Translations under genes and position numbers: made by a program
Assembly (NCBI GenBank): GCA_035938395.1
Contig: DASZGY010000019.1
Span: 1 to 61,894 of the forward strand
Direction of reading: 5' to 3'
Length of the DNA stretch: 61,894 nt
Origin: JALZAA01 sp035938395
Lineage (GTDB): Bacteria; Actinomycetota; Acidimicrobiia; IMCC26256; JACDBD01
Part shown: piece after piece, positions 17,348-25,196 of the stretch
Numbering within the stretch: position 1 is the first letter of the stretch
How the letters are laid out: each line of letters opens with the position of its first letter
The notes under the pieces: generated by a model
Database searches by the model: none
What the model was told of the DNA's origin: nothing
The model's input: only the letters and a program-made list of their open reading frames with translations

Positions 17348-18505
17348 CTACTCGTCGCGCTGGCGGCCGGCTCGTTTCGCCCGCCGCTCGTGGCGCGCGA
17401 ACGCCAGCTCGATCAGGCGGTCCAGCAGCTCGGGATAGCTGACGCCTGACTCCTCCCAGAGGCGGGGGTACTGGGAGACGCCGGCGACGAACCCCGGGAT
17501 GGTGTTGATCTCGTTGACGAGGAAGCCGCGCCCCGCACCGCCGTCGGCGCGCTGCTCCTCGAAGAAGAAGTCCACCCGGGCCATCGCTTCGCAGCGGCAC
17601 GCCTCGAACGCGCGCACCCCGAGCGCTCGCACCTCATCGGTCAGCTCCGGCGTCAGCGGCGCCGGGATCAGGAGCTGCGCGTCGTCGCGCTCGTACTTGT
17701 CCGCATACGAGTAGAACTCGTCACCGGGGACGACCTCCCCCGGCACCGACACCTCCGGCGGGTCGTCACCGAGGACCGCGACCTCGACTTCCCGCCCGTC
17801 GATCGCCTCTTCGACGATCGCCCACTCGTCGAAGCTCAGGGCGAGGTCGAGGGAGGCGTCGAAGCTCGCCCGATCGCGCGCCTTCGACACGCCGACGGAC
17901 GAGCCGAGATTGGCGGGCTTGACGAAGCAGGGATATCCGATCTCGGACTCCACGTGAGCTGCGAACGCGACCCGATCGTGGCCGTCCCGGAACGACGCGT
18001 ACTTCGCGATCGGAAGTCCGCACGCCGCGAACGCCCGCTTCATCATCACCTTGTCCATCCCGACCGCCGAGCCCACGACGCCGGCGCCGACGTACGGCAG
18101 GCCGGCCAGCTCCAGCAGTCCCTGGACGGTGCCGTCCTCCCCGTACGGGCCGTGGAGGAGCGGGAGCACCACATCCGCGTCGAGCGCCGAGCGCACCGCG
18201 TGCTCCTCGAGCGCACCGTGCTCGCCGCGCGCCACCAGGTCACCCAGCTCCGAGACCGGCTCGCCCTCGACGGGCAACGCGGCCGGCAGCGCGTCCAGCC
18301 CCTGTTCGATCATCCGCCGCGCCTGGTCGGCGAAGAGCCATCGCCCGTCGGTCGTGATCGCGACCGGGAGCACCTCGTAGCGCGCGGGGTCGAGCGCTCG
18401 CGCGACCGCGACGGCGGTGACGCGCGACACGTCGTGCTCGGCCGAGCGCCCGCCGAAGAGCAGCAGCACGCGCACTCGACGGTGTGACGAACTCGAAGGG
18501 CTCAT
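17348..18505 (-). CDS. ddl: D-alanine--D-alanine ligase
   Basis: ATP-grasp ligase that makes the D-Ala-D-Ala dipeptide for peptidoglycan. Family blocks are LLFGGRSAEHDVS at the N-terminus, LHGPYGEDGTVQG, CFVKPANLGSSVGVSK in the ATP-binding part and the C-terminal FLVNEINTIPGF that binds the metal. Length is 385 residues. I take the ATG at 18505, which shares one base with the stop codon of the upstream membrane-protein gene (TGATG), so the two are probably translated together. An extended in-frame region upstream lacks homology. Confidence 0.95.
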   Translation of the reverse strand: MSPSSSSHRRVRVLLLFGGRSAEHDVSRVTAVAVARALDPARYEVLPVAITTDGRWLFADQARRMIEQGLDALPAALPVEGEPVSELGDLVARGEHGALEEHAVRSALDADVVLPLLHGPYGEDGTVQGLLELAGLPYVGAGVVGSAVGMDKVMMKRAFAACGLPIAKYASFRDGHDRVAFAAHVESEIGYPCFVKPANLGSSVGVSKARDRASFDASLDLALSFDEWAIVEEAIDGREVEVAVLGDDPPEVSVPGEVVPGDEFYSYADKYERDDAQLLIPAPLTPELTDEVRALGVRAFEACRCEAMARVDFFFEEQRADGGAGRGFLVNEINTIPGFVAGVSQYPRLWEESGVSYPELLDRLIELAFARHERRAKRAGRQRDE

Positions 18506-18873
18506 CAGACCACCTGGAACACTGCCCGGATCCCGAGACCCATGAGGAACAACCCGACGAGACCGTACAGCAGCTCGGTTCGTCCCCGCATCGACTCGCG
18601 GTACTGGAACGCCAGCCCGACGGTGATGAACACGAGGAACCCGTAGAACATGTGAATGCCCGGTGGCTTGAACTTGTACGCGGCGACCAGCGCAGTGCCG
18701 ACGACGACGTCGAACAGGAAGAGCACCTCGGCGACGATCGTCAGAATCCAGACCCAGCGCCCGCGCCAGCGCGCGACGCGCCACGCGACGAGGCACACGG
18801 TGCCCGCGATCGCGTTGGCCACGACCGCGACGAACCCGACCCACTTGTGTGTGTCGAACAGGATCGTTTCGAT
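18505..18873 (-). CDS. Small four-helix membrane protein, start codon unresolved
   Basis: About 120 residues with four hydrophobic segments (VGFVAVVANAIAGTVCLVAW, the VWILTIVAEVLFLFDVVVG region, a segment beginning HMFYGFLVFITVGLAF, and ELLYGLVGLFLMGLGIR). I do not recognise a named family. The frame has no ATG, GTG or TTG in a sensible place: the only ATG (19008) lies 107 bases inside the upstream acyl-CoA synthetase gene, and the next GTG would remove part of the first helix. The coordinates assume a non-standard start (ATC at 18873, or CTG at 18861). It abuts ddl by one base and follows the synthetase. Confidence 0.55.
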   Translation of the reverse strand: METILFDTHKWVGFVAVVANAIAGTVCLVAWRVARWRGRWVWILTIVAEVLFLFDVVVGTALVAAYKFKPPGIHMFYGFLVFITVGLAFQYRESMRGRTELLYGLVGLFLMGLGIRAVFQVV

Positions 18874-18901
18874 CGCCGGTTCCCGAGGCCTCGAGCGTGC
18901 G

Positions 18902-20653
18902 TCAGAGCGCGGAGTCGTCCGCGGGATCGGCCGAGAACGACGTCTCGTCGCCGCGCAGGATGTTCTTGAGCACCTTGCCGGCGGGATTTCGGGGCAACGG
19001 CTCGTCACGCAGCTCGACGTACTCGGGCACCTTGAAGTTGGCGAGGCGAGCGGAGCAGTGGGTGCGGAGGTCCTCGCCCGTGGCGGACGACCCGGGCTTC
19101 AGCTGCACGACCGCCTTGACCTCCTCGCCGAGCACCTTGTGCGGGACCCCGACGACGGCGGCGTCGACGACGTCGGGATGCTCGAACAGCACCTGCTCGA
19201 CCTCCACGCAGTACACGTTCTCGCCGCCCCGGATGATCATGTCCTTCGCCCGGTCGACGAGGTACAGGAAGCCGTCCTCGTCGAAGCGGCCGATGTCGCC
19301 GCTGCGGAACCAGCCGTCGGAGGTGATGGCCTCGGCGGTTGCCTCCGGTCGGTTCCAGTACCCGCGGCGCATGATCGTCGGGCCGCGCAGCCAGATCTCA
19401 CCGGTCGCGCCGGTGGGCACGGGCCGGCCGTCGGTGTCGACGACGCCGATCTCGACCGTCGGCGCGGGACGCCCGACCGAGTCGGGGTGGGTCCGGTAGT
19501 CGTCGCCCGTGTTCGACGTAGCCACGGACGCGCTCTCGGTCAGGCCGTAGGCGGTAGCGAGGGTCTTGCGAACCTTCGGGAACCGCTCGTGGATCCGCTG
19601 CACCAGCTCGGGCGCGGCCGGCGCCCCGCCGTAGCTGACGCGCACGACCGTCGACAGGTCGTAGTCGTCGAAGGTGGGCGACTCGACGATCCGCCACATG
19701 ATCGTCGGGACACCGCCGAAGCCCGTGACCTTCTCGCGTTCGATGGTCGCCATCGCCGCGTCCGGGTCGAACCGGCCCGGAGGCATGAGGACGAGCTTGG
19801 CGCCCGACGCGTAGCCGAGCATCATCGTCGACAGGCATCCGGTCACGTGGAAGAGCGGCACGACGAGCAGGGTGGCGGACTGCACTGTGCTCGACAGCTC
19901 GGGCGCGGCTTCGCCGCCGCGGCTGGCGTTCGCGACGCCGAGGCAGAAGATGTTCTGCAGGTTCGCGAGCGCCTGGCGGTGCGTGAGCGTGGCCCCCTTC
20001 GGCCGACCGGTCGTCCCCGACGTGTACAGGATCGCGAACAGGTCGTCTTCGTCGACGCCGCCGGCGGGGAGCGTCCCGGGGTCGTCACCGTGCAGCAGCT
20101 CGTCGCCGGGCCGGGCGACGCCGTCCGGTTCGTCGAAATCCGTCACGAACACGTGCTCGAGCTCCGGCAGCCCTTCCACTCGATCGCGGACCGCCTGCCA
20201 CCGCTTCGGGTCGCAGAACAACAGCTTGGCGCCCGAGTCGCGCAAACCGAACTCCAGCTCGTCGGTCTTCCACCACGCGTTCAATGGCACGACCACCGCG
20301 CCGATCGCCGCCGCCGCCCACCACAGCACGACCCACTCGACGTTGTTCGCCGAGACGATGGCGACGCGGTCGCCGTGGCCGACGCCCAACTCCCCGAGCG
20401 ATGCGGCGACGCGACGAACCAGCGTGTTGTGCTCGTCGTAGGTCAGGCGACGATCGCCCTGGACGAGGAAGTCGACCCCGGCGCGCCCGTCCGCCATCGC
20501 GATCAGCTCGCCCAGCGAGTGCAGCCGGTTCCTGTACACCTGGAGCGGGACGCCGAGGACATCCTCGGTGACGATCTCGAACGCGCCGCCCGGCCCCGTG
20601 AGCTCGGCGAGGACGGGGTCCTCGAACCCGGCGCTGACCTTGTTGGCGGTCAT
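18902..20653 (-). CDS. Class I acyl-CoA synthetase (AMP-forming)
   Basis: A 583-residue adenylate-forming enzyme that activates a carboxylic acid to its CoA thioester. The P-loop-like motif YTSGTTGRPKG lies at residues 210-220, the hinge region SGDIGRFDEDGFLYLVDRAKD follows in the last third, and the catalytic lysine is Lys560 in PAGKVLKN. Substrate chain length cannot be read from the sequence. It overlaps the preceding monooxygenase-like gene by 4 bp and leads a minus-strand run ending in ddl. Confidence 0.92.
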   Translation of the reverse strand: MTANKVSAGFEDPVLAELTGPGGAFEIVTEDVLGVPLQVYRNRLHSLGELIAMADGRAGVDFLVQGDRRLTYDEHNTLVRRVAASLGELGVGHGDRVAIVSANNVEWVVLWWAAAAIGAVVVPLNAWWKTDELEFGLRDSGAKLLFCDPKRWQAVRDRVEGLPELEHVFVTDFDEPDGVARPGDELLHGDDPGTLPAGGVDEDDLFAILYTSGTTGRPKGATLTHRQALANLQNIFCLGVANASRGGEAAPELSSTVQSATLLVVPLFHVTGCLSTMMLGYASGAKLVLMPPGRFDPDAAMATIEREKVTGFGGVPTIMWRIVESPTFDDYDLSTVVRVSYGGAPAAPELVQRIHERFPKVRKTLATAYGLTESASVATSNTGDDYRTHPDSVGRPAPTVEIGVVDTDGRPVPTGATGEIWLRGPTIMRRGYWNRPEATAEAITSDGWFRSGDIGRFDEDGFLYLVDRAKDMIIRGGENVYCVEVEQVLFEHPDVVDAAVVGVPHKVLGEEVKAVVQLKPGSSATGEDLRTHCSARLANFKVPEYVELRDEPLPRNPAGKVLKNILRGDETSFSADPADDSAL

Positions 20654-20982
20654 CGAGGGTCGGGGGTCCTCGCCGGCGCGTCCTCGTGCTGGATCACGTC
20701 GAAGGACCAGAGCTCGCTCCCGGTGCCGACCGGCCCCTCATTGCTGTGGGCCTTGTGCCCGTGCTGGAACGCGGGGCTGTTGACCCACGCCTGGAACGCG
20801 TCCTCGGACCGCCAGCGCGTGTAGACGAGATAGACGTCACGGCCGTCGGTCGGCCGCATCAGCTCGAACGTCTCGAAGCCGGGGGCCTTCGATACCTCCC
20901 CGGCGCGGGCGGCGAACCGGCGCTCGAACTCCTCGACCCGCTCGGCCGGCACGGTGATGGCATTGATTCGGACGACACTCAT
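20650..20982 (-). CDS. Antibiotic biosynthesis monooxygenase (ABM) domain protein
   Basis: A 110-residue ferredoxin-like protein: VVRINAITVPAERVEEFERRFAAR, then PGFETFELMRPTDGRDVYLVYTRWRSEDAFQAWVNS, which is the ABM/IsdG-like pattern including the conserved Trp and the Phe-x-x-Trp segment. This superfamily includes haem-degrading and quinone-forming oxygenases; the Ala/His-rich C-terminal part (FQHGHKAHSN) resembles the haem-degrading members more. Actual activity is not proved. Its stop overlaps the start of the acyl-CoA synthetase (4 bp). Confidence 0.75.
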   Translation of the reverse strand: MSVVRINAITVPAERVEEFERRFAARAGEVSKAPGFETFELMRPTDGRDVYLVYTRWRSEDAFQAWVNSPAFQHGHKAHSNEGPVGTGSELWSFDVIQHEDAPARTPDPR

Positions 20983-21058
20983 GGTGTCTTTCTACCGTCT
21001 CCGGCCCGCCAGCGGATCCGCCCGTGCCTCCGATGCCGGGACGGCCGCCGGGTGAAAA

Positions 21059-21064
21059 TATGCT
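21059..21064 (+). promoter_or_regulatory. Possible -10 element for the structured RNA
   Basis: TATGCT matches TAnnnT and lies in an AT-richer patch (GAAAATATGC) just before the first hairpin. No -35 box is obvious. If initiation is about 7 bases downstream, the first hairpin would lose a few 5' bases, so the exact start is uncertain. Confidence 0.3.
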
Positions 21065-21067
21065 GAT

Positions 21068-21247
21068 GGAAGGGTCTGGTAGGACCTTCCGGTTCGTGGT
21101 TTACTCGTCCCTAGCGAGGGGAAACATCCGGTGCGCAACCCCTTCGGGGGATGCGCGAAGATCGCGGTGATCCCGGTCTCGTCCGGGAGCCCAGTTTGGT
21201 GAGTCGGCGGGCCGTCCCTGCCCCGGTCCGTCGACTCGCCTTTTTTT
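21068..21247 (+). ncRNA. Candidate structured non-coding RNA with intrinsic terminator
   Basis: There is no convincing reading frame here, but there are five hairpins in about 180 bases: GGAAGG/CCTTCC (21068-21090), CCCT/AGGG with loop AGCG (21109-21120), a nearly perfect GCGCAACCCC/GGGGATGCGC closed by a TTCG tetraloop (21133-21156), TCCCGG/CCGGGA (21171-21188), and a 16-bp terminator stem followed by seven T (21198-21247). The RNA reads rightward, away from the ABM gene and towards the convergent PAC2 gene, so it is not a leader of either neighbour. I could not match it to tmRNA, SRP RNA, RNase P RNA, or a known riboswitch core. Family unknown. Confidence 0.55.
21198..21247 (+). terminator. 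Strong intrinsic terminator (16-bp stem, 7 T)
   Basis: Left arm 21198-21213 and right arm 21225-21240 pair over 16 positions with a few G-U pairs and an 11-base loop; the T tract is 21241-21247. Clear intrinsic terminators are rare in this GC-rich window, which makes it stand out. On the opposite strand the hairpin could also stop the PAC2 transcript, though without a U tract. Confidence 0.8.
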
Positions 21248-21267
21248 GTCCCCTTTTCTCCGGCGTC

Positions 21268-22095
21268 TCAGCCCTGTTCGCGGAGAAACCGTTCGATCTC
21301 CGACGCGAGCTCGTCGCCGCTGGGGATCTCGCCCGAGTCTTCGGAGGCTTCGATGTTGCGCACCATCTCGGCGACGTCGGGCCGCTCTGACAAGCCCTCC
21401 TCGACTCGCCGGAGGTACTCGTCGACCTGGCTGTCGAGCGCGGTGAGGTCGGTTTCTACGCCGGCAAGCTCGCGCACCCGCGACAGCAGCGCGCTGATCG
21501 CGGGCGGTGACGGGGTCGCCGACACGTAGTGAGGCACCTGGGCCCACAGCCCGAGCCCGGGAATCCCCGCGTCGCCAAGAGCAACTTGGAGCGCGGTCTG
21601 CGCGCCGGTCGGACCGGTGTAGTCGGCGCGCCACGCGCCGACCTCCTGCGCAAGTGAGCGGCTCGTCGCCGTCGTGAGCACGGACAGGGGCCGCCGGTGC
21701 GACACGAGCGTCGGCATGCCCCCGAGGCCGACCATCATGCTCACGCCGAGCCGCTGCGCCATCTCCACGAGCTCCTCGCTGAACGCCCGCCAGCGCAGCG
21801 ACGGCTCCGGCCCGTGGCACAGCACGACGTCGCGACCCGCCCTTCCCGCGACCAAATCGATCGCGGGCCACTTGATCTCGCGGGTCGCGCCGTCGACGAG
21901 ATGGACGGAAGGCCGTGTCTGCTGGAGATCGACAAGATCCGTGAGGTCGACGCGACCGAACGCGGCTGCCGAGTCGAGCTGGTCGCTCAGGACGGCCGCG
22001 GCGCCGGCGCCGGCCAGTCCGGCGTCGACCCAGCCTGACAACGCGACGACGAGCACCGGATCGCGTAGATCAGGCCACCGATCGACATCCAACAA
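21268..22095 (-). CDS. PAC2-family protein (proteasome assembly chaperone-like)
   Basis: A 275-residue protein of the PAC2 family. Visible blocks are VLVVALSGWVDAGLAGAGAA at the N-terminus, REIKWPAIDLVAG, the Gly-rich MMVGLGGMPTLVSHRR, and GLWAQVPHYV; the C-terminal 70 residues form an acidic helical tail. The family is named after the eukaryotic chaperone PAC2; the bacterial role is not established, though actinobacteria encode proteasomes and such a partner is plausible. Two consecutive TTG codons are found at the start; the AGGAGAG site fits the first, at 22095. Confidence 0.85.
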   Translation of the reverse strand: MLDVDRWPDLRDPVLVVALSGWVDAGLAGAGAAAVLSDQLDSAAAFGRVDLTDLVDLQQTRPSVHLVDGATREIKWPAIDLVAGRAGRDVVLCHGPEPSLRWRAFSEELVEMAQRLGVSMMVGLGGMPTLVSHRRPLSVLTTATSRSLAQEVGAWRADYTGPTGAQTALQVALGDAGIPGLGLWAQVPHYVSATPSPPAISALLSRVRELAGVETDLTALDSQVDEYLRRVEEGLSERPDVAEMVRNIEASEDSGEIPSGDELASEIERFLREQG

Positions 22096-22205
22096 TTTCT
22101 CTCCTGTCGCCGTGCAAGCTCCGGCTTTGCGGAACGGTCGGCAAAGCCGCCGTCTCCGCGAACACCTTACGGGCGTTCGCTCGCGGGCGCGAGCGGCCCG
22201 CCCGA

Positions 22206-22211
22206 TAGATT
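22206..22211 (+). promoter_or_regulatory. -10 element for the LLM-galK-GH2 operon
   Basis: TAGATT lies 9 bases before the ATG at 22221; initiation would fall only two to three bases before the start codon, giving an almost leaderless transcript. No ribosome site is seen. It is the only good promoter candidate ahead of the four overlapping genes that follow. Confidence 0.4.
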
Positions 22212-22220
22212 CACGATCCC

Positions 22221-23171
22221 ATGCGTTTGCGCATCTTCACGGAGCCGCAGCAAGGCGCGTCGTACGACGACCTGCTCGCAGTGGCCCGGACCGCAGAGGA
22301 GCTCGGCTTCGACGCGTTCTTTCGCTCGGACCACTACCTGCGCATGGGCGACGGCGACGCCGGGCCCGGTCCCAGCGACGCGTGGATCACCCTCGCGGGC
22401 CTGGCGCGGGAGACGTCGCGAGTGCGTCTGGGAACGCTTGTCACGGCGAGCACGTTCCGGTTGCCCGGGCCGCTCGCGATCGCCGTAGCACAAGTCGACG
22501 CCATGAGTCGCGGGCGCGTCGAGCTCGGGATCGGCGCCGGCTGGTACGAGGACGAGCATCGCGCGCACGGCATTCCGTTCCCGTCGACGCGAGAGAGGTT
22601 CGACCGGCTCGAGGAGCAGCTGGCGATCATCACCGGCATGTGGACCACGCCCGCCGGTGAGCGGTTCTCGTACCACGGCCGCTACTACGAGCTCACCGAT
22701 TCCCCGGCACTTCCGAAGCCGGTACAGCAGCCGCATCCGCCGATCATCATCGGCGGCTACGGCACGGAGCGGACGCCGGCGCTGGCGGCGCGGTACGCGC
22801 AGGAGTTCAACCTGCCCTTTCCGCCCCTCGAGGTGTACGGCGAGTACGTCGAGCGCGTGAGGCAGGCCTGCACCGACGCGGGACGCGACCCGGCGACGCT
22901 GCGCACGACGGTCGCGCTCGTCGTGTGCTGCGGGCGCGACGAAGCCGAGTTCCGGCGGCGCGCCGACGCCATCGGCCGGGAGCCCGACGAGTTGCGCGCG
23001 AACGGCGCCGCCGGACTGCCAGGTGAGGTCGTCGACAAGCTGCGGGCGTTCGCGGCGGCAGGCGCCGAGGCGGCGTACCTCCAGGTCCTCGACGTGTCCG
23101 ACCTCGACCAGCTCGGGCTCATCGCAGCCGAGGTCATGCCCGAGGTCGGCGCGCAGTTGGGGGCGGCGTGA
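22221..23171 (+). CDS. LLM-class F420-dependent oxidoreductase
   Basis: A 316-residue luciferase-like TIM-barrel flavin/F420 enzyme. The start MRLRIFTEPQQGASYDDLLAVARTAEELGFDAFF is typical, followed by RVRLGTLVTAST, VDAMSRGRVELGIGAGW (the family's phosphate-binding block) and the cap HPPIIIGGYG. The GIGAGWYEDEH stretch resembles actinobacterial F420-type members. The substrate cannot be assigned. It is the first gene of a four-gene operon and overlaps the next one, another LLM protein, by 4 bp. Confidence 0.85.
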   Translation: MRLRIFTEPQQGASYDDLLAVARTAEELGFDAFFRSDHYLRMGDGDAGPGPSDAWITLAGLARETSRVRLGTLVTASTFRLPGPLAIAVAQVDAMSRGRVELGIGAGWYEDEHRAHGIPFPSTRERFDRLEEQLAIITGMWTTPAGERFSYHGRYYELTDSPALPKPVQQPHPPIIIGGYGTERTPALAARYAQEFNLPFPPLEVYGEYVERVRQACTDAGRDPATLRTTVALVVCCGRDEAEFRRRADAIGREPDELRANGAAGLPGEVVDKLRAFAAAGAEAAYLQVLDVSDLDQLGLIAAEVMPEVGAQLGAA

Positions 23172-24067
23172 AGTTCGGCGTCCACGCCGGGCTGCAGAAC
23201 ACGACGACCGACGAGCTACGCGCGCTGTGGGGGCGGATCGAAGGCCACGGCTTCGATTGGATCTCCGTCTGGGACCACTTCTACGCCGCCGACGCCACCG
23301 GCGGCGCGGTGTGCCTCGAAGCGGTCGCCACGCACGCCGCCCTCGCGCTCGAGACCGAGCGGGTGAGTTGCGGAAGCCTCGTCTACTCGGTGGGCTACCG
23401 CCATCCGGCTGTGCTCGCGAACGCCATGGCCACCCTCGACCAGCTCAGCGGTGGGCGCATCGTGCTCGGCCTCGGCGGCGGCTGGCACCAGGGCGAGTAC
23501 GACGCGTACGGCATCCCCTTCCCGCCCGTGCCCGTTCGGCTCCGCATGCTCGACGAGGGGATCCAGTGCATCCGCACGCTGCTCACCCAGGATGTCGCCA
23601 ACTTCGACGGCGAGTTCTTCCATTTGCGTGACGCCCGCTGCGAACCGAAGCCCGTGCAGAAGCGGCTGCCGATATGGATCGGCGGCGCGGGCGAGAAGCT
23701 GACGTTGCGCACGGCGGCTCGGCACGCCGACGGCTGGAACGTGCCTTTCCTCGCACCTGACACGTATCGCCACAAGGTGCAGGTGCTCAACGATCACTGC
23801 GACGCCGTCGGTCGCGATCCGGCGACGATCACGAAGTCGGTGAACCTCGGGCTGGCGTGGCGGCAGGGCGACCTCGAAGCGCAGTTCGGGAACATCGCCG
23901 AGTTCGTGAAGCCGGGCGTGTTGATGGGCAGCGTCCAGGAGGTCGTCGACCGGATCGGCGAGTACACGGACGCCGGCGCCGAGTGGGTGATCCTGGCCAT
24001 GCGGGCGCCGTTCGACGTGGATGGCCTCGACCGGTTCGCGGCCGAGGTGCTGCCCGCGCTGGGCTGA
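23168..24067 (+). CDS. LLM-class F420-dependent oxidoreductase (second copy)
   Basis: A 299-residue homologue of its upstream neighbour, starting with GTG (KFGVHAGLQNTTTDELRALWGRIEGHGFDWISVWDHFY). The blocks LETERVSCGSLVYSVGYRHP, GGRIVLGLGGGWHQGEYDAYGIPFP and PIWIGGAGEKLTLR match the family. The two copies are divergent enough to suggest different substrates or a heteromeric enzyme. It overlaps the first LLM gene by 4 bp and is followed by galK after a single base. Confidence 0.85.
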   Translation: MKFGVHAGLQNTTTDELRALWGRIEGHGFDWISVWDHFYAADATGGAVCLEAVATHAALALETERVSCGSLVYSVGYRHPAVLANAMATLDQLSGGRIVLGLGGGWHQGEYDAYGIPFPPVPVRLRMLDEGIQCIRTLLTQDVANFDGEFFHLRDARCEPKPVQKRLPIWIGGAGEKLTLRTAARHADGWNVPFLAPDTYRHKVQVLNDHCDAVGRDPATITKSVNLGLAWRQGDLEAQFGNIAEFVKPGVLMGSVQEVVDRIGEYTDAGAEWVILAMRAPFDVDGLDRFAAEVLPALG

Positions 24068-24068
24068 C

Positions 24069-25196
24069 GTGGAACCGCGCGCCGCAGCCATCACGGACCG
24101 GCTCGGCGGCGCCGCCGGTCTGCGCTGGTTCCGCGCGCCGGGGCGCGTGAACCTGATCGGCGACCATACCGACTACCACGACGGCTTCGTGGTGCCGCTG
24201 GCCGTGGACCGTGATTGCGTCGTTGCTTCCCACCCGCGCGACGACGGGCGCGTTACGGTCCGCTCGGTCGAGGTCGCAGGCGCAGTCGACGTCGCCGCCG
24301 ACGGTGCCGATGAGCCGGCGGTCGTCGAGCCGGCGTGGGGGCGGTACGTGGCCGGCGTCGTGCGGGCGCTCGCCGACGCCGGACGCGCGCCCGCGGGCAT
24401 CGACGCCGCCCTGTCGTCGACAGTGCCGGTGGGCTCGGGCCTGTCCTCGAGCGCCGCGCTGGAGGTGGCGATCGCGCTCGCACTGGCGGACGCGGCGGGG
24501 TTCAGGCTCCCGGCAATGGAGCTGGCGCGCGCGTGCCAGCACGGCGAGCACCTCGCCACCGGCGTGCCGAGCGGCGTGATGGACCAGCTCGTCGCGCTCC
24601 TCGGGCGAGCCGACCACGCGTTGCTCATCGACTGCCGCACGTTCGCCGCCGAGCCGATCGCGTTGCCGGACGCGCTCGCAGTGCTCGTGCTGCATTCCGG
24701 GCTCCCACGCAGACTGGCGGAGAGTGCCTACGCCGAACGGCGCGCCGACGGCGAACGCGTCGCCGCCCAGCTCGGCGTGCGCGCGCTGCGGGACGCGTCG
24801 TTCGAGGCGGTGCGCGACGAACCGAGAGGCCGTCACGTCGTCACCGAGAACCAGCGCGTCCTCCAGTTCGCCGACGCCCTGCGCGCCGGAGACACCGCCG
24901 CGCTCGGCTCGCTGATGTTCGCCAGCCACGCCAGCCTGCGCGACGACTACGAAGTCTCGACACCTGAGCTCGACCTGGCTGTCGATCTCCTCGTCGAGCA
25001 CGGCGCGGCCGGCGCCCGGCTGACCGGCGCGGGCTTCGGCGGCTGCGTCGTCGCGCTGGTCCCGCGCGGACAGGTTCGAGTCGCCGCGAGCAGGACGGTC
25101 GCGAGGTACCGGGCCGAGACCGGCCTCGACGCCGACGCCTTCGAGGTGCATGCGGTCGACGGCGCCGGCCGCCTCACCGCTCCGGTCGGCGCATGA
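24069..25196 (+). CDS. galK: Galactokinase (GHMP kinase)
   Basis: Phosphorylates alpha-D-galactose to galactose-1-phosphate, the entry step of the Leloir pathway. The galactokinase signature GRVNLIGDHTDY is at residues 25-36, the ATP-binding GHMP motif VPVGSGLSSSAALEVA at about 118-133, and the C-terminal TGAGFGGCVVAL closes the fold. The GTG at 24069, one base after the LLM stop, places the signature at the usual distance. Length, 375 residues, is normal. No galE or galT is in the window. It overlaps the GH2 gene by 4 bp, so released galactose could be phosphorylated at once. Confidence 0.93.
   Translation: MEPRAAAITDRLGGAAGLRWFRAPGRVNLIGDHTDYHDGFVVPLAVDRDCVVASHPRDDGRVTVRSVEVAGAVDVAADGADEPAVVEPAWGRYVAGVVRALADAGRAPAGIDAALSSTVPVGSGLSSSAALEVAIALALADAAGFRLPAMELARACQHGEHLATGVPSGVMDQLVALLGRADHALLIDCRTFAAEPIALPDALAVLVLHSGLPRRLAESAYAERRADGERVAAQLGVRALRDASFEAVRDEPRGRHVVTENQRVLQFADALRAGDTAALGSLMFASHASLRDDYEVSTPELDLAVDLLVEHGAAGARLTGAGFGGCVVALVPRGQVRVAASRTVARYRAETGLDADAFEVHAVDGAGRLTAPVGA

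Noticed and set aside
21054..21100. Fluoride riboswitch or SRP RNA core
   Set aside because: Only short stretches such as TGCTGATGG and GGAAGG resemble them; the required conserved loops are absent.
21068..21247. Cobalamin riboswitch
   Set aside because: CCGGTGCGCAA and CCGGGAGCC are reminiscent of B12 riboswitch segments, but the GCCACTG box is missing and no regulated gene follows the terminator on this strand.
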